In this document: positions 1-8,667 of the stretch, piece after piece | How positions within the stretch are numbered: the stretch's first letter is position 1 | How the letters are laid out: each line of letters starts with the position of its first letter | NCBI GenBank assembly: GCA_002344965.1 | Contig: DDUU01000023.1 | Coordinates: forward strand, 1-34,715 | Reading direction: 5' to 3' | From: Candidatus Tepidiaquacellales bacterium UBA2330 | GTDB lineage: Bacteria; Bacteroidota; Ignavibacteria; Tepidaquicellales; Tepidaquicellaceae | DNA: 34,715 nt | Position numbers and translations under genes: made by a program | The notes under the pieces: generated by a model | Database searches by the model: none | What the model was told of the DNA's origin: nothing | The model's input: the letters and a program-made list of their open reading frames with translations, nothing else

Positions 1-34
1 AGGGAAAAATTGACTTGACCCTTTTAATAAATGG

Positions 35-1327
35 ATGGGACAAAAATCATATATGAAAACCTCAGTTTCAACTAATGGTGGATTCAACTTTCTATATAAT
101 GATAGTATTATGGAACTTGGCGAAGATAAATCATTTATTTGGAATGAAGATACTTATGAATACTGGGGTTATGTCAGACCCAGAAATATAGAACCAAGCT
201 GCTGTAATGGAAATGATCCTCCTACATGTATTTCATTTGGTAATGGTGTCAGAAAAATTGCATTAATGAAAAACAGTATGCATTTTGCAAGTTCGGGTGA
301 CTGGAGTAACCGAAAAACAATTGTAGAAATTGATACTATGGAATACATTAATTCTAGTTCGCCCGATTTCAGAACTCAAATTTATTATATGCAGGTTTTC
401 CGGAATGGTGATGACTGGTGGGGATTAACCGGTATGTATAGAGTAGGAAACAATGGCGGAGAGAATAATCCGTATCCTTTTTCTGATCCTTTGGAATATA
501 CGTTAGATGTGGAATTAATGTGGTCTGATAATGGAGAAGATTGGCATAGAACAAACAACAGGCAACCATTTTTAGCATTACATGATTCTATTAAACAAAT
601 TTATGCAGTTGGAACTGTAGTTCAGGATTCAGTTTATTTTTATTCCATAGAAAGCACATTGCATCATTCCCATTATTACACACAATATTATTGCGGTCCT
701 ACAAATACCAGCATTACTCAGGGAAAATTTTTCGGTATTCATTTATATAAAATGAGTATTGATAAATTAAATGAATGGAGACCTCCTTCAGTTGTAAATA
801 TAAATTGTGCAGTTGAAGGCTTTTTAAATTCCGGAACAGGCAAGCATAATTTACGCGACACTTTATCCGCGCAGCTTAGAAATTCGACTTCTCCTTACGG
901 AATTGCTTCCGAAGTAAAATCCGTTATTGATTCTGTCACATTTCTTGGCAATTTTAATTTTCCGCACGTTTCTCCAGGAAATTATTACGTTGCTATATTT
1001 GGAAGAAATTCTCTCGAAACCTGGAGTGCGAATGCTATTTCAATATCAAACGGTATTGTCGCTAATTATAATTTTACTTCCGGATATTCAGCTGCTTATG
1101 GAGGAAATCTGGTAAATATAGGAAGCAAACATTGCATTTTTTCAGGAGATTTGAATAATGATAATTTAATAGATTTTTCAGATGATGTAATAGTTGATAA
1201 TGACATTTTTTTCTCAGTTACCGGCTATGTTAACTCGGATGTTAATGGAGATTTTACCGTCGATCTGTCTGATGCAGCAATTGTTGAAAATAATTCTTCA
1301 AATTTAGTAATGACAATAAGTCCTTAA
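35..1327 (+). CDS. secreted protein with dockerin-like C-terminus, 5' end missing or frameshifted
   Basis: The 430-residue reading frame starts without a signal peptide, although its C-terminus is that of an exported protein. Residues about 260-360 form an Ig/carboxypeptidase-regulatory-like segment containing GNYYV and RNSLETWS. The last 60 residues hold two EF-hand-like calcium loops, GDLNNDNLIDFSD and SDVNGDFTVDLSD, as in dockerin type I repeats. The same composite C-terminal module ends the LamG/P-domain protein at 17260-19689. The N-terminal part (WSDNGEDWHRT, SGDWSNRKT) resembles BNR/sialidase-like beta-propeller proteins, but I cannot assign an enzyme. A different frame upstream (bases 3-53) encodes LTLLINGWDKNHI and then stops, which would join naturally to YMKTSVSTNGG here. 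The annotated start is therefore probably not the native one. The plus-strand gene downstream follows after 46 bases. Confidence 0.6.
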   Translation: MGQKSYMKTSVSTNGGFNFLYNDSIMELGEDKSFIWNEDTYEYWGYVRPRNIEPSCCNGNDPPTCISFGNGVRKIALMKNSMHFASSGDWSNRKTIVEIDTMEYINSSSPDFRTQIYYMQVFRNGDDWWGLTGMYRVGNNGGENNPYPFSDPLEYTLDVELMWSDNGEDWHRTNNRQPFLALHDSIKQIYAVGTVVQDSVYFYSIESTLHHSHYYTQYYCGPTNTSITQGKFFGIHLYKMSIDKLNEWRPPSVVNINCAVEGFLNSGTGKHNLRDTLSAQLRNSTSPYGIASEVKSVIDSVTFLGNFNFPHVSPGNYYVAIFGRNSLETWSANAISISNGIVANYNFTSGYSAAYGGNLVNIGSKHCIFSGDLNNDNLIDFSDDVIVDNDIFFSVTGYVNSDVNGDFTVDLSDAAIVENNSSNLVMTISP

Positions 1328-1373
1328 CTCATAATTTTAATATAATTTTAAATTTAAAAATAACGGAGCGTTT

Positions 1374-3374
1374 ATGAAAAACCCAATCATATTAATTTTA
1401 ATCCTCATTATTACATTCGTCTGTTCGCTTCCTCTGAAATCGGATCCCATAAATCAATTTATTAATACAGTCTCTCCTCCAATGAATGCAAACAGCGTTA
1501 TAAAGTCATCAGACATTGTCATCACTTTCGTTCAGCTTATGAACGGCTCGACTATAACGGATGCAAACATAAAAGTATTCGGATATCAGACAGGACTTAT
1601 GACGGCGTCATTGGATTATAATTCCGTTTCAAATACGCTGACAATAAATCCTATAAATGAATTTAAGAACGGTGAGAAAATAAGCGTTACTCTTACTTCA
1701 GGATTAAAGACTATTTCTAATGAAAGCATTACTTCTTTCGTCTATTCGTTCAGAGCAAAAGCTCTTGGCGGAACGGGCAGTTTTACAAAAACATCAGAGA
1801 TAAGTAATACTGCAGACGGATATATAAGATCCGGAGATATAGACGGGGACGGTGATAATGATTTAGTTATTAATAATACAGTTTATAATAATAACGGCAG
1901 TGCAGTGTTTACATTATCATCTACGCTTAATCATTCCGGAAGACCTGATCTCTTTGATTTAGATAATGATGGTGATCTTGACATTTTATTAAGTAATAAT
2001 GGTACAATTTATTTTTATATTAATGATGGTTTCGGCAGTTTTAATTTTATCACTTCATTTCCCGGTAGTGTCTGGGCATTTGGCGATCTTAGCGGTAACG
2101 GATTTATTGACATTGCCTATTTTGTAAATACCGCTGAAGTAAAGATGCTTATGAATACAAACGGAATATTCAATCCGACTCAATCATATAATCTTTTAGG
2201 ACAATGTGTGAATGGTGGAGAATATTATGATAATCTTTTGATTGAAGATTTTAATAATGACGGCAATATGGATGTAATGTCAATTAGCGGATATACTTCA
2301 GGTAGTCAAATAATTGGATATACCTGGTGCAGGAGTTTCAATAAATTATTAAATAGTGGAGCAGGAATTTTTAATGCCAATTTATTCCATGATGAATTTA
2401 TTAATAATACCGGTGCTTTTATACATTGGTCTTATAATTCATCCTCATCCGATTTCAATAATGACGGATACATGGATTTGATATCTCCTCAAATTGCATT
2501 TAGAACTAATAATAATGATTCTCTAAATGCTTATAGTTATTTTGATTTTTTTAATGGATGTATGAATTATGATTTCAATGGTAACGGTTTTATAGATGTT
2601 GCTTATATTTCTTGGGGTAGTTCACTTGGAATTGGAATTAATGACGGATTAGCTAACTTTAATATTCAAAACGCTAATTTAACAAGACTTGCATTTGGAT
2701 CGGCTGCTGCAGATTTCGATAATGATGGGGATATTGATATTGCAGCTAAAGAATTTAGTACAAATAACGTCGCAATCCTCCTCAACGGCGACAGTCCTTT
2801 GCCTGTAGAGCTTTCGTCTTTTACTTCAAATGTAAATTTAAACTCCGTAATGCTTAACTGGACCACTTCCCTTGAACAAAATAACTCAGGTTTTGAAATT
2901 CAGAGATCGGATAATGCGGCTACAGGTAATGAAGTCTGGAAGAAAATTGATTTTTTAAACGGCACGGGAAATTCAAACACTCAAAATAATTACGTTTACG
3001 AAGATAAAAATCTCGCGTCGGGAAAATACAGATACCGTCTGAAGCAGATCGACTTCAACGGTAATTTTGAATATCATGAACTTTCAAATGAAGTCGTAAT
3101 TGGCATTCCTTTTTCCACCGAACTCATGCAAAACTATCCGAATCCTTTCAATCCCGTTACGAATATTTCATACAGATTATCTGAAAATAGTTATGTGACT
3201 TTAAAAGTGTTTGACAATTCAGGAAGAGAATTAAAGACGCTTGTAAATGAATACAAAGAAGCCGGATATTATAAATCAGTTTTTGACGGCAGCGGACTTG
3301 CAAGCGGTGTATATTTTTATAAGCTCACAGCCGGAGATTTTGTTCATACGAAAAAACTGTCGCTGGTGAAGTGA
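1374..3374 (+). CDS. secreted FG-GAP/VCBS repeat protein with T9SS sorting domain
   Basis: A signal peptide covers residues 1-24 (hydrophobic ILILILIITFVCS). Residues about 30-130 resemble a bacterial Ig-like (Big_5) domain. Residues about 150-475 contain at least six calcium-binding FG-GAP/VCBS loops, among them DIDGDGDND, DLDNDGDLD, DFNNDGNMD, DFNNDGYMD, DFNGNGFID and DFDNDGDID, suggesting a beta-propeller. A linker beginning LPVELSSFTS leads into a C-terminal type IX secretion sorting domain (about residues 585-666: QNYPNPFNPVTNISY, then SGVYFYKLTAG and KKLSLVK). Proteins of this build are exported and attached to or released from the surface; the ligand is unknown. A purine-rich GGAG lies about 10 bases before the ATG. 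The family fold and export route are well supported; a specific function is not. Confidence 0.85.
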   Translation: MKNPIILILILIITFVCSLPLKSDPINQFINTVSPPMNANSVIKSSDIVITFVQLMNGSTITDANIKVFGYQTGLMTASLDYNSVSNTLTINPINEFKNGEKISVTLTSGLKTISNESITSFVYSFRAKALGGTGSFTKTSEISNTADGYIRSGDIDGDGDNDLVINNTVYNNNGSAVFTLSSTLNHSGRPDLFDLDNDGDLDILLSNNGTIYFYINDGFGSFNFITSFPGSVWAFGDLSGNGFIDIAYFVNTAEVKMLMNTNGIFNPTQSYNLLGQCVNGGEYYDNLLIEDFNNDGNMDVMSISGYTSGSQIIGYTWCRSFNKLLNSGAGIFNANLFHDEFINNTGAFIHWSYNSSSSDFNNDGYMDLISPQIAFRTNNNDSLNAYSYFDFFNGCMNYDFNGNGFIDVAYISWGSSLGIGINDGLANFNIQNANLTRLAFGSAAADFDNDGDIDIAAKEFSTNNVAILLNGDSPLPVELSSFTSNVNLNSVMLNWTTSLEQNNSGFEIQRSDNAATGNEVWKKIDFLNGTGNSNTQNNYVYEDKNLASGKYRYRLKQIDFNGNFEYHELSNEVVIGIPFSTELMQNYPNPFNPVTNISYRLSENSYVTLKVFDNSGRELKTLVNEYKEAGYYKSVFDGSGLASGVYFYKLTAGDFVHTKKLSLVK

Positions 3375-3380
3375 TAATTT

Positions 3381-3464
3381 CCGCCGTTGTTGGTGACCAA
3401 AAAGTTTTACTGCTTAAGTTGAGTTTACAAATTCACATTATAAAACTTTTTGGTCACCAACAAC
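3381..3464. repeat. long REP-like palindrome, left side of RAYT remnant
   Basis: Perfect 24-base inverted arms lie at 3386-3409 and 3441-3464 (arm start GTTGTTGGTGACCAAAAAG) around a 31-base loop, preceded by CCGCC. Related arms recur at 4099-4122, 4157-4181 and 4232-4247, on the other side of the transposase remnant. This arrangement is typical of REP/BIME sequences next to a REP-associated tyrosine transposase. Confidence 0.8.
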
Positions 3465-3566
3465 AAACTGCACTCTAATCTATAAACAAGACCTATCCTA
3501 TATCAACTTGAATTAAGATCAGGTAAAAATTATTTTATCACTGCAATAAAATTAAAAGAAGGAAAA

Positions 3567-4081
3567 ATGATCAAGAACTTTTATTTTTTACAGCAACAAT
3601 TTTAAATTGGAAGCACATACTAAAACCCAATAAATACAAGGATATTATTATTGAAAGTTTCAGTTATCTTGTCAGAGAATGTAAAGTTAGGATCTTTGCT
3701 TTTGTAATAATGCCGAATCATTTTCATACGGTATGGAAAATAAATGAGGACTTGGAAAGGAAAGATTTTCAAAGAGATATGATGAAATTTATATCACAGA
3801 CTATTTTGAGAGATCTGAAAGATATTCATCCGGAAATTCATAAACAGCTTTATGTAGGAGCAAAGGACAGAAATTATCAGTAATGGGAAAGGAATCCGTT
3901 ATCAGTTCCGCTGATATCACAAATAGTAGTTGAACAAAAAATAAATTATATACACTTTAACCCTGTAAATCCAAAATGAGGTTTAGCTAATGAGCCTAAA
4001 GATTATAAATATTCATCAGCAGGATTTTATTTTAAAGGTATTGACGAGTTTGGTTTTCTTGAGAATTATATCTCCGTCTGA
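3567..4081 (+). pseudogene. REP-associated tyrosine transposase (IS200-like, Y1_Tnp) remnant
   Basis: Frame 2 reads ILNWKHILKPNKYKDIIIE, then FVIMPNHFHTVW, KFISQTILRDLKD, INYIHFNPVNPK and EPKDYKYSSAGFYF. These are the order and wording of RAYT/transposase-17 proteins, including the HxH (HFH) metal-binding motif. The gene is broken in three places. The likely start (ATG 3567, MIKNFYFL) is in another frame and needs a shift in the T-rich tract near 3585. An in-frame TAA lies at 3881-3883. An in-frame TGA lies at 3977-3979, where the family usually has Trp. The frame ends at 4079-4081. Such enzymes mobilise REP palindromes by single-strand transposition, which fits the inverted repeats on both sides. 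It is presumably inactive. A short open frame at 3990-4232 overlapping its tail is not a gene. Confidence 0.85.
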
Positions 4082-4098
4082 TGTAACATTGTTCTCAG

Positions 4099-4247
4099 GT
4101 TGTTGGTGGCCAAAAAGTTTGCAGAGGAATTACATTCAACATGAACATTTAAATTCGCAAACTTTTTGGAACACCAATAACGGCGGAATCACGTTTCGGT
4201 TTGTTGCCGGTCACGCTCGCTATGCTCACTAAGACCAACAACGGCGG
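4099..4247. repeat. REP-like imperfect palindromes, right side of RAYT remnant
   Basis: Arms at 4099-4122 (GTTGTTGGTGGCCAAAAAG) and 4157-4181 form an imperfect inverted repeat. A further inverted copy of the outer end (AGACCAACAACGGCGG) lies at 4232-4247. Together with CCGCCGTTGTTGGTGACC at 3381 it bounds an element of about 870 bases. Confidence 0.75.
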
Positions 4248-4287
4248 AAAATTATTAATCATATAAACAATCTCCGAAAGTATTCAT

Positions 4288-4322
4288 TAAAAAAAAGACC
4301 TGTAATATATTTTGCAGGTCTT
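4288..4322 (-). terminator. rho-independent terminator of the carboxypeptidase gene
   Basis: The stem AAGACCTG (4295-4302) pairs with CAGGTCTT (4315-4322). On the minus strand it is followed by a run of eight T. It lies about 25 bases after the stop codon of the M14 peptidase and probably ends that transcript. Confidence 0.85.
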
Positions 4323-4347
4323 ATAAATTTTATAAAAAGCTGTTCGG

Positions 4348-6744
4348 TTATTTCAGCAGCATCATTCTTTTTGTCTGTGATAATTCTCCAGCTTCTATCC
4401 GGTAAAAGTAAACTCCGCTTGAGAGATCCTCTCCGCTGAATGAAGCTTCATAATTTCCTGCAGAATGAAATTTATTCACAATCTCCGAAATAAATTTACC
4501 GCTGATATCGTAAACTTTTATACTAACGTTTGAAGACTTTGGAATACTGTAACTGATCACAGTGGAAGGATTAAAAGGGTTTGGATAATTCTGACCAAGA
4601 TCAAAACTGAAAGGAAGTTCGTTCACTCCTGTAATTCCCGTCGGAATACTGTTATAATTTACAAGCTTTATGTTGTCAATATAAATTCCGTCATTAGTAA
4701 CCGATCCGTTGCTGACAAGCGAAAATCTTATTTTCATATTTACGGAACCGCCTGCAAGGTCAGATATATCAAGCGTTTCCTTTGTCCAGGTGTTTACGGT
4801 TTTATTATAAAACTTTACAGATCTCCATGAAGCGCCTCCGTCATTTGAGACATCCACATATGCATTGTCAAGAGTATCTATTGCATGTCTGTACATAAAG
4901 CTGAGAACAACAACTGGCGCGGAAGAAATATTCAGCGCAGTCAGGAGCGTTAATGTTCTGACTGATGAGTTAGTATAATTTCCTGTCGGACTGTCTGCGA
5001 AAGATCTTGTCGGAGAAAAAGACTGAACAGTTGAAATTCCAAATCCGCCGGACGCCGTCCACTTACCGGTTCCGTTTTCAGCGCTGTCAAGAAGAAGTAC
5101 ATTCCCGCTTCCGACCACTACGTGAATATTTTTTGTATAAACCGTATTGGTATCATTCTGTTTGATCCTTAAGACCATTTTATATCCGGTGTTAATTACC
5201 GCACCGTGACTTAGGGAAAAATCAAATGATACGCTGTCTTCCCTGAATGAAGAAAAATCCGTAAACGAATATGCGCCGGTAAGCACAACAACATTGGAGT
5301 TTTGAGAAACAAGTTCTACTTTTACATTCTGAGCATTCTCAAGACCTTTGTTTTTTAAATAAACTTTCAGACTTCCCTGATCTCCCGGTGAATAAAATTC
5401 AGTGTTAAGTTTATATGAATTTGCACTCATAAAAGGTCCGCTGAACATTGCGAAGTAAATATTCTGCGATACGTTTTGTTTCGCAAGAGGAAGTATTCTT
5501 GACTGCTGCGGCCAGAATCCGTCACTTCCCGTTCCTACTTCAGGAGTCATTGCAAAAATTTTCGAATGCCCGCTGTCATGATAATACCAATCATCCGTAA
5601 CTCCGCGAACGCCGTAGTTGACTGTCTGATTAGATCTGCCAAGAGTATAATGATTATCAAGCACCATATCCTGTGAAATATTCTGATAAATATTTTCATC
5701 AGGACTCGGTGCGTCAACATATCCCCATGGTCTGATAAGATAATTTCCGTAAGTATGATAGCTTAGAATTCCTTTGAAATTTCTTGAGTTTACAAAATTC
5801 ATTGCGTTTTGTGTTTCAGGTTCGGAGAATGGTGATTTGCCTCTATAAGTATCGCTTGTAGAATCGGTTGATGAACCGTTGTTAGCTGAATTCCAGAACT
5901 GATATATTCCGTAATTTCTGTTAAGATCCACACCGTATGTATTTCCGCCGAACTGCTTTCTGTTCTTTCTCCAGAAGCCGCCGCCGTTTGGATTTGTAGA
6001 GCGGTTGTATTCGTAACCGTCGGGGTTAAAAACGGGAGTGAAATACAATTCTCTGTTATTAAGAATGTAAGTTGCAACCGGATCTGTATTATAGTTTTCC
6101 AGCAGCCAATATATGAAATAAATATTCTGATGCATACTCATCGGCTCTCTTGCATGAATAAGTGAATGGAACCATACTTCAGGTCTTCCCGCCGGCGCAT
6201 CAGGGTTTTTAGCAACGCGGACTGTCCACATTTCCCGGCTTTGAACAGTCTGTCCTATCGAAAATTTTTGTGAGATCAAATTCGGATATTCTATTCTCAT
6301 GGAATCAAGTTTATTTATCACTTCATTAAATGTCATATAACCGCCCATCGATCCGTAAATCGAATGGCTTACATTAAACTCAAGTATGGAAAGCTGAATA
6401 GCATCGCGAATCTCTGACGCCGACATTTTTTCCAGAGAGTTGTAATAAGTATTCCAGTCTTCAATAAGTATCTGATAAGAAACTCCTGATTTTCTTAACA
6501 ATGATATTTCATTTTCAGAAAGCCAGGTTTCCATATAATTTTCAGATGTTTCCGCATGATCAAAATGCAGGTCATGTGAGGTGATTTTGTCTATATCGCT
6601 TTTACCCGAAACATAAACTCTTACTTTGGAATGTTTAGGATTTTCATTAACGGCAGCTGTAGCTGATGCAAAATTAACGCTGACAAAAAAAATAATTACA
6701 GCGATTAACTGAATAACTAATTTTGAATTCTTAACTGATATCAT
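4348..6744 (-). CDS. secreted M14 zinc carboxypeptidase with T9SS sorting domain
   Basis: A signal peptide covers about residues 1-30. The catalytic domain (about 130-430) keeps the M14 signature: zinc ligands H187 and E190 in HARE, third ligand H320 in SYHTYGN, substrate-binding N265-R266 in DLNRN, and general base E392 in TPEVGTGSDGFWP. It is followed by a CARDB/Ig-like segment (about 440-545), a jelly-roll domain with DNAYVDVSNDGGASW and GIYIDNIKLV (about 550-700), and a C-terminal sorting domain (QNYPNPFNPSTVISY, ending KRMMLLK). It should cleave C-terminal amino acids from extracellular peptides; the specificity (A or B type) cannot be read safely. It starts 63 bases after glk stops on the same strand, so read-through from the sugar operon is possible, but the function is unrelated. 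Confidence 0.93.
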   Translation of the reverse strand: MISVKNSKLVIQLIAVIIFFVSVNFASATAAVNENPKHSKVRVYVSGKSDIDKITSHDLHFDHAETSENYMETWLSENEISLLRKSGVSYQILIEDWNTYYNSLEKMSASEIRDAIQLSILEFNVSHSIYGSMGGYMTFNEVINKLDSMRIEYPNLISQKFSIGQTVQSREMWTVRVAKNPDAPAGRPEVWFHSLIHAREPMSMHQNIYFIYWLLENYNTDPVATYILNNRELYFTPVFNPDGYEYNRSTNPNGGGFWRKNRKQFGGNTYGVDLNRNYGIYQFWNSANNGSSTDSTSDTYRGKSPFSEPETQNAMNFVNSRNFKGILSYHTYGNYLIRPWGYVDAPSPDENIYQNISQDMVLDNHYTLGRSNQTVNYGVRGVTDDWYYHDSGHSKIFAMTPEVGTGSDGFWPQQSRILPLAKQNVSQNIYFAMFSGPFMSANSYKLNTEFYSPGDQGSLKVYLKNKGLENAQNVKVELVSQNSNVVVLTGAYSFTDFSSFREDSVSFDFSLSHGAVINTGYKMVLRIKQNDTNTVYTKNIHVVVGSGNVLLLDSAENGTGKWTASGGFGISTVQSFSPTRSFADSPTGNYTNSSVRTLTLLTALNISSAPVVVLSFMYRHAIDTLDNAYVDVSNDGGASWRSVKFYNKTVNTWTKETLDISDLAGGSVNMKIRFSLVSNGSVTNDGIYIDNIKLVNYNSIPTGITGVNELPFSFDLGQNYPNPFNPSTVISYSIPKSSNVSIKVYDISGKFISEIVNKFHSAGNYEASFSGEDLSSGVYFYRIEAGELSQTKRMMLLK

Positions 6745-6807
6745 AATGTATGAATTATTTCTTTTTTTAGAGGTTCCTTGTATACAAACTTACTTATTGG
6801 TATTGCC

Positions 6808-7812
6808 TTATTCAATCCCAGATTTGATAAATCTTCCGGCAATTAGCGCGGCACCTTTCAGTCCCGCTGAACTTTCCCTGACGACATAAACCGGAACCGG
6901 CTCAATATAATATTTTAATCTTCCTTTATTAAGATATGCTTCCGTAAATTTTCCGTCTGAAAGAAGTTTTAAAATTTTACGGGGAATGCCTCCGCAGAGA
7001 TAAACTCCGCCTGATGCATTTACTCCGAGGACCTTACTGCTGCAAAGCGCTGCCAGTGATGAAATAAAAATATCCATAACTTTTATGCAGATATCATTTC
7101 CGCTATTCAATGCTTCTTCGGAAATTTTTGCAGCAATGTCTTTAAATTCCGATTTTTCAAAATAATTTTCTGAATTGCCGAACTCTTTTTTGGTAAGCAG
7201 AAATTCATAAATATTCAGAATGCCGAGACCTGAGATAACTCTTTCCGGGCTGACACGTCCGAATTTCATTTTAAGAAATTTCAGAAGTTCAATTTCAATG
7301 TCAGTTACCGGCGCATAATCCGAATGACCGCCTTCGGTCGGTATTACGGAATAGCCGTCTTTATTATGAATCAGTATCGCCATTCCGAGTCCTGTACCCG
7401 GAGCAATTACCATTTTATTTCCGTAATTCGTTTTTCCATTACCGGCATAAATAATTTCAAGTGAACCCGGATTCATATTGGGAATTGCAGCAGCAGCCGC
7501 TTCCAGGTCATTTACAATTTTCATGTTCGGTATGCCAAGCTTATTTCCGAGTTCGGTCTCATCAATTTCCCAGGGAATATTCGTAGAAATTATTTTTCCG
7601 CCAAATACCGGACCAGGCACTCCGATGCATGCAGCAGACGGGTTTACTTTTTTATCTGAAATAAATTTATTAATGATCTCATATAAGGAAACATGCTCAG
7701 CGCTTTTATATTTTTCCGAAAATAAAACTTTAAGCCCGTCATTTTCAATACTGAATAACGCAAGCTCCGTATTAGTAGCGCCGGCATCTCCTGCAAGAAT
7801 GATCTTTTTCAT
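6808..7812 (-). CDS. glk: glucokinase
   Basis: This 334-residue protein is of the Glk family. It shows the N-terminal phosphate loop GDAGATNT (8-15), CIGVPGPV (62-69), the catalytic aspartate D102 in VNDLEA, the adenosine-side loop APGTGLG (137-143), EGGHSDYAP (160-168) and a C-terminal glycine-rich segment GGVYLCGGIPRKI. It phosphorylates glucose with ATP to glucose-6-phosphate, the substrate of the zwf and pgi products in the same cluster. It lies 17 bases downstream of pgl and is the last sugar gene of the operon. No CXCGXXGCXE zinc motif is present, so it belongs to the Glk rather than the ROK type. Confidence 0.95.
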   Translation of the reverse strand: MKKIILAGDAGATNTELALFSIENDGLKVLFSEKYKSAEHVSLYEIINKFISDKKVNPSAACIGVPGPVFGGKIISTNIPWEIDETELGNKLGIPNMKIVNDLEAAAAAIPNMNPGSLEIIYAGNGKTNYGNKMVIAPGTGLGMAILIHNKDGYSVIPTEGGHSDYAPVTDIEIELLKFLKMKFGRVSPERVISGLGILNIYEFLLTKKEFGNSENYFEKSEFKDIAAKISEEALNSGNDICIKVMDIFISSLAALCSSKVLGVNASGGVYLCGGIPRKILKLLSDGKFTEAYLNKGRLKYYIEPVPVYVVRESSAGLKGAALIAGRFIKSGIE

Positions 7813-7829
7813 TTTAAATTAAATCTCAT

Positions 7830-8597
7830 TTAAATTTCCTGTAAACTTCCTGCGGCGGCTTTGTCAAGATACCAATTAAGTTTTCCATCAGACGGTTTTA
7901 TAAAATATGCGGGATACTTTTCGAAGTTTCCGTTTTCAAGGATAATTTCCGAGACAATTTTCTCCTTACTCTTACCCGTAACAAGAAAATTTACAGAGCC
8001 GGAATTTTTCAGTACGTTTCCTGTCATAGTTATCCTGTATTTTCCGGATTCAGGATGTCTTACAAATGCGCAGTATTTATCCGAGTCCAGCAGATCGTAA
8101 TTTCCCGGAAAAATGGAAGCGGTATGACCGTCTTCACCGATACCAAGCAATGTAACATCAGGCGACGGGAAATAATTATTCATATTCATTTCTTTAAGCA
8201 GTATCTCCGAATATCTTTCAGCTTCGTAAGACGGATCGTTTATGCCGTTTATCATATAAATATTTTCATCGGGTATTTTGATTTCACCTGTATCCGGATT
8301 GTTTAAAACATCAAACAGAATTCTTTTCACAGCTCCGTAATTACTTTCGCTATCATCCGGCGGAACGCATCTTTCGTCAGCCCAGAAGAATTTAATTCTG
8401 TCCCAGTTTTTGAATCCGGAATATTCTGATGCGAGTATTTCAAAAAAGATCTTAGGAGTATTACCTCCGGAGAGAACCGTGTTTACATACTCTCTACTCT
8501 TCAGAATTTCCCCGCATGAATTAATAAAATCCTCTGCAAGCAACGCTGCTGTCTGTCTGTCATCAGATCTGATCTTTAAAATTGGTTCTGGTTTCAT
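7830..8597 (-). CDS. pgl: 6-phosphogluconolactonase
   Basis: The 255-residue DevB/Pgl-type protein has SGGNTPK (43-49), WADERCVPPDDSESNYG (72-88) and LGIGEDGHTASIFPG (141-155), the conserved active-site regions of the family. It hydrolyses 6-phosphoglucono-lactone to 6-phosphogluconate in the cytoplasm, linking the neighbouring zwf and gnd products. It sits 70 bases after zwf and 17 before glk on the same strand. The length is normal and no defect is seen. Confidence 0.95.
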   Translation of the reverse strand: MKPEPILKIRSDDRQTAALLAEDFINSCGEILKSREYVNTVLSGGNTPKIFFEILASEYSGFKNWDRIKFFWADERCVPPDDSESNYGAVKRILFDVLNNPDTGEIKIPDENIYMINGINDPSYEAERYSEILLKEMNMNNYFPSPDVTLLGIGEDGHTASIFPGNYDLLDSDKYCAFVRHPESGKYRITMTGNVLKNSGSVNFLVTGKSKEKIVSEIILENGNFEKYPAYFIKPSDGKLNWYLDKAAAGSLQEI

Positions 8598-8667
8598 TTA
8601 GCTAAAAAGTTATGTGGGGAAAAATTAAGTTGACATTAAGATTTAATAAAACAATAAATGAGGGAAA

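Noticed and set aside
3990..4232. 80-codon plus-strand open frame
   Set aside because: It overlaps the RAYT remnant in another frame and runs into the palindromes; it has no protein-like features.
7478..7822. Open frames opposite the sugar operon (also at 9977, 10294, 12128 and 12518)
   Set aside because: They are antisense shadows of glk, zwf, gnd and pgi, whose motifs are intact on the minus strand.
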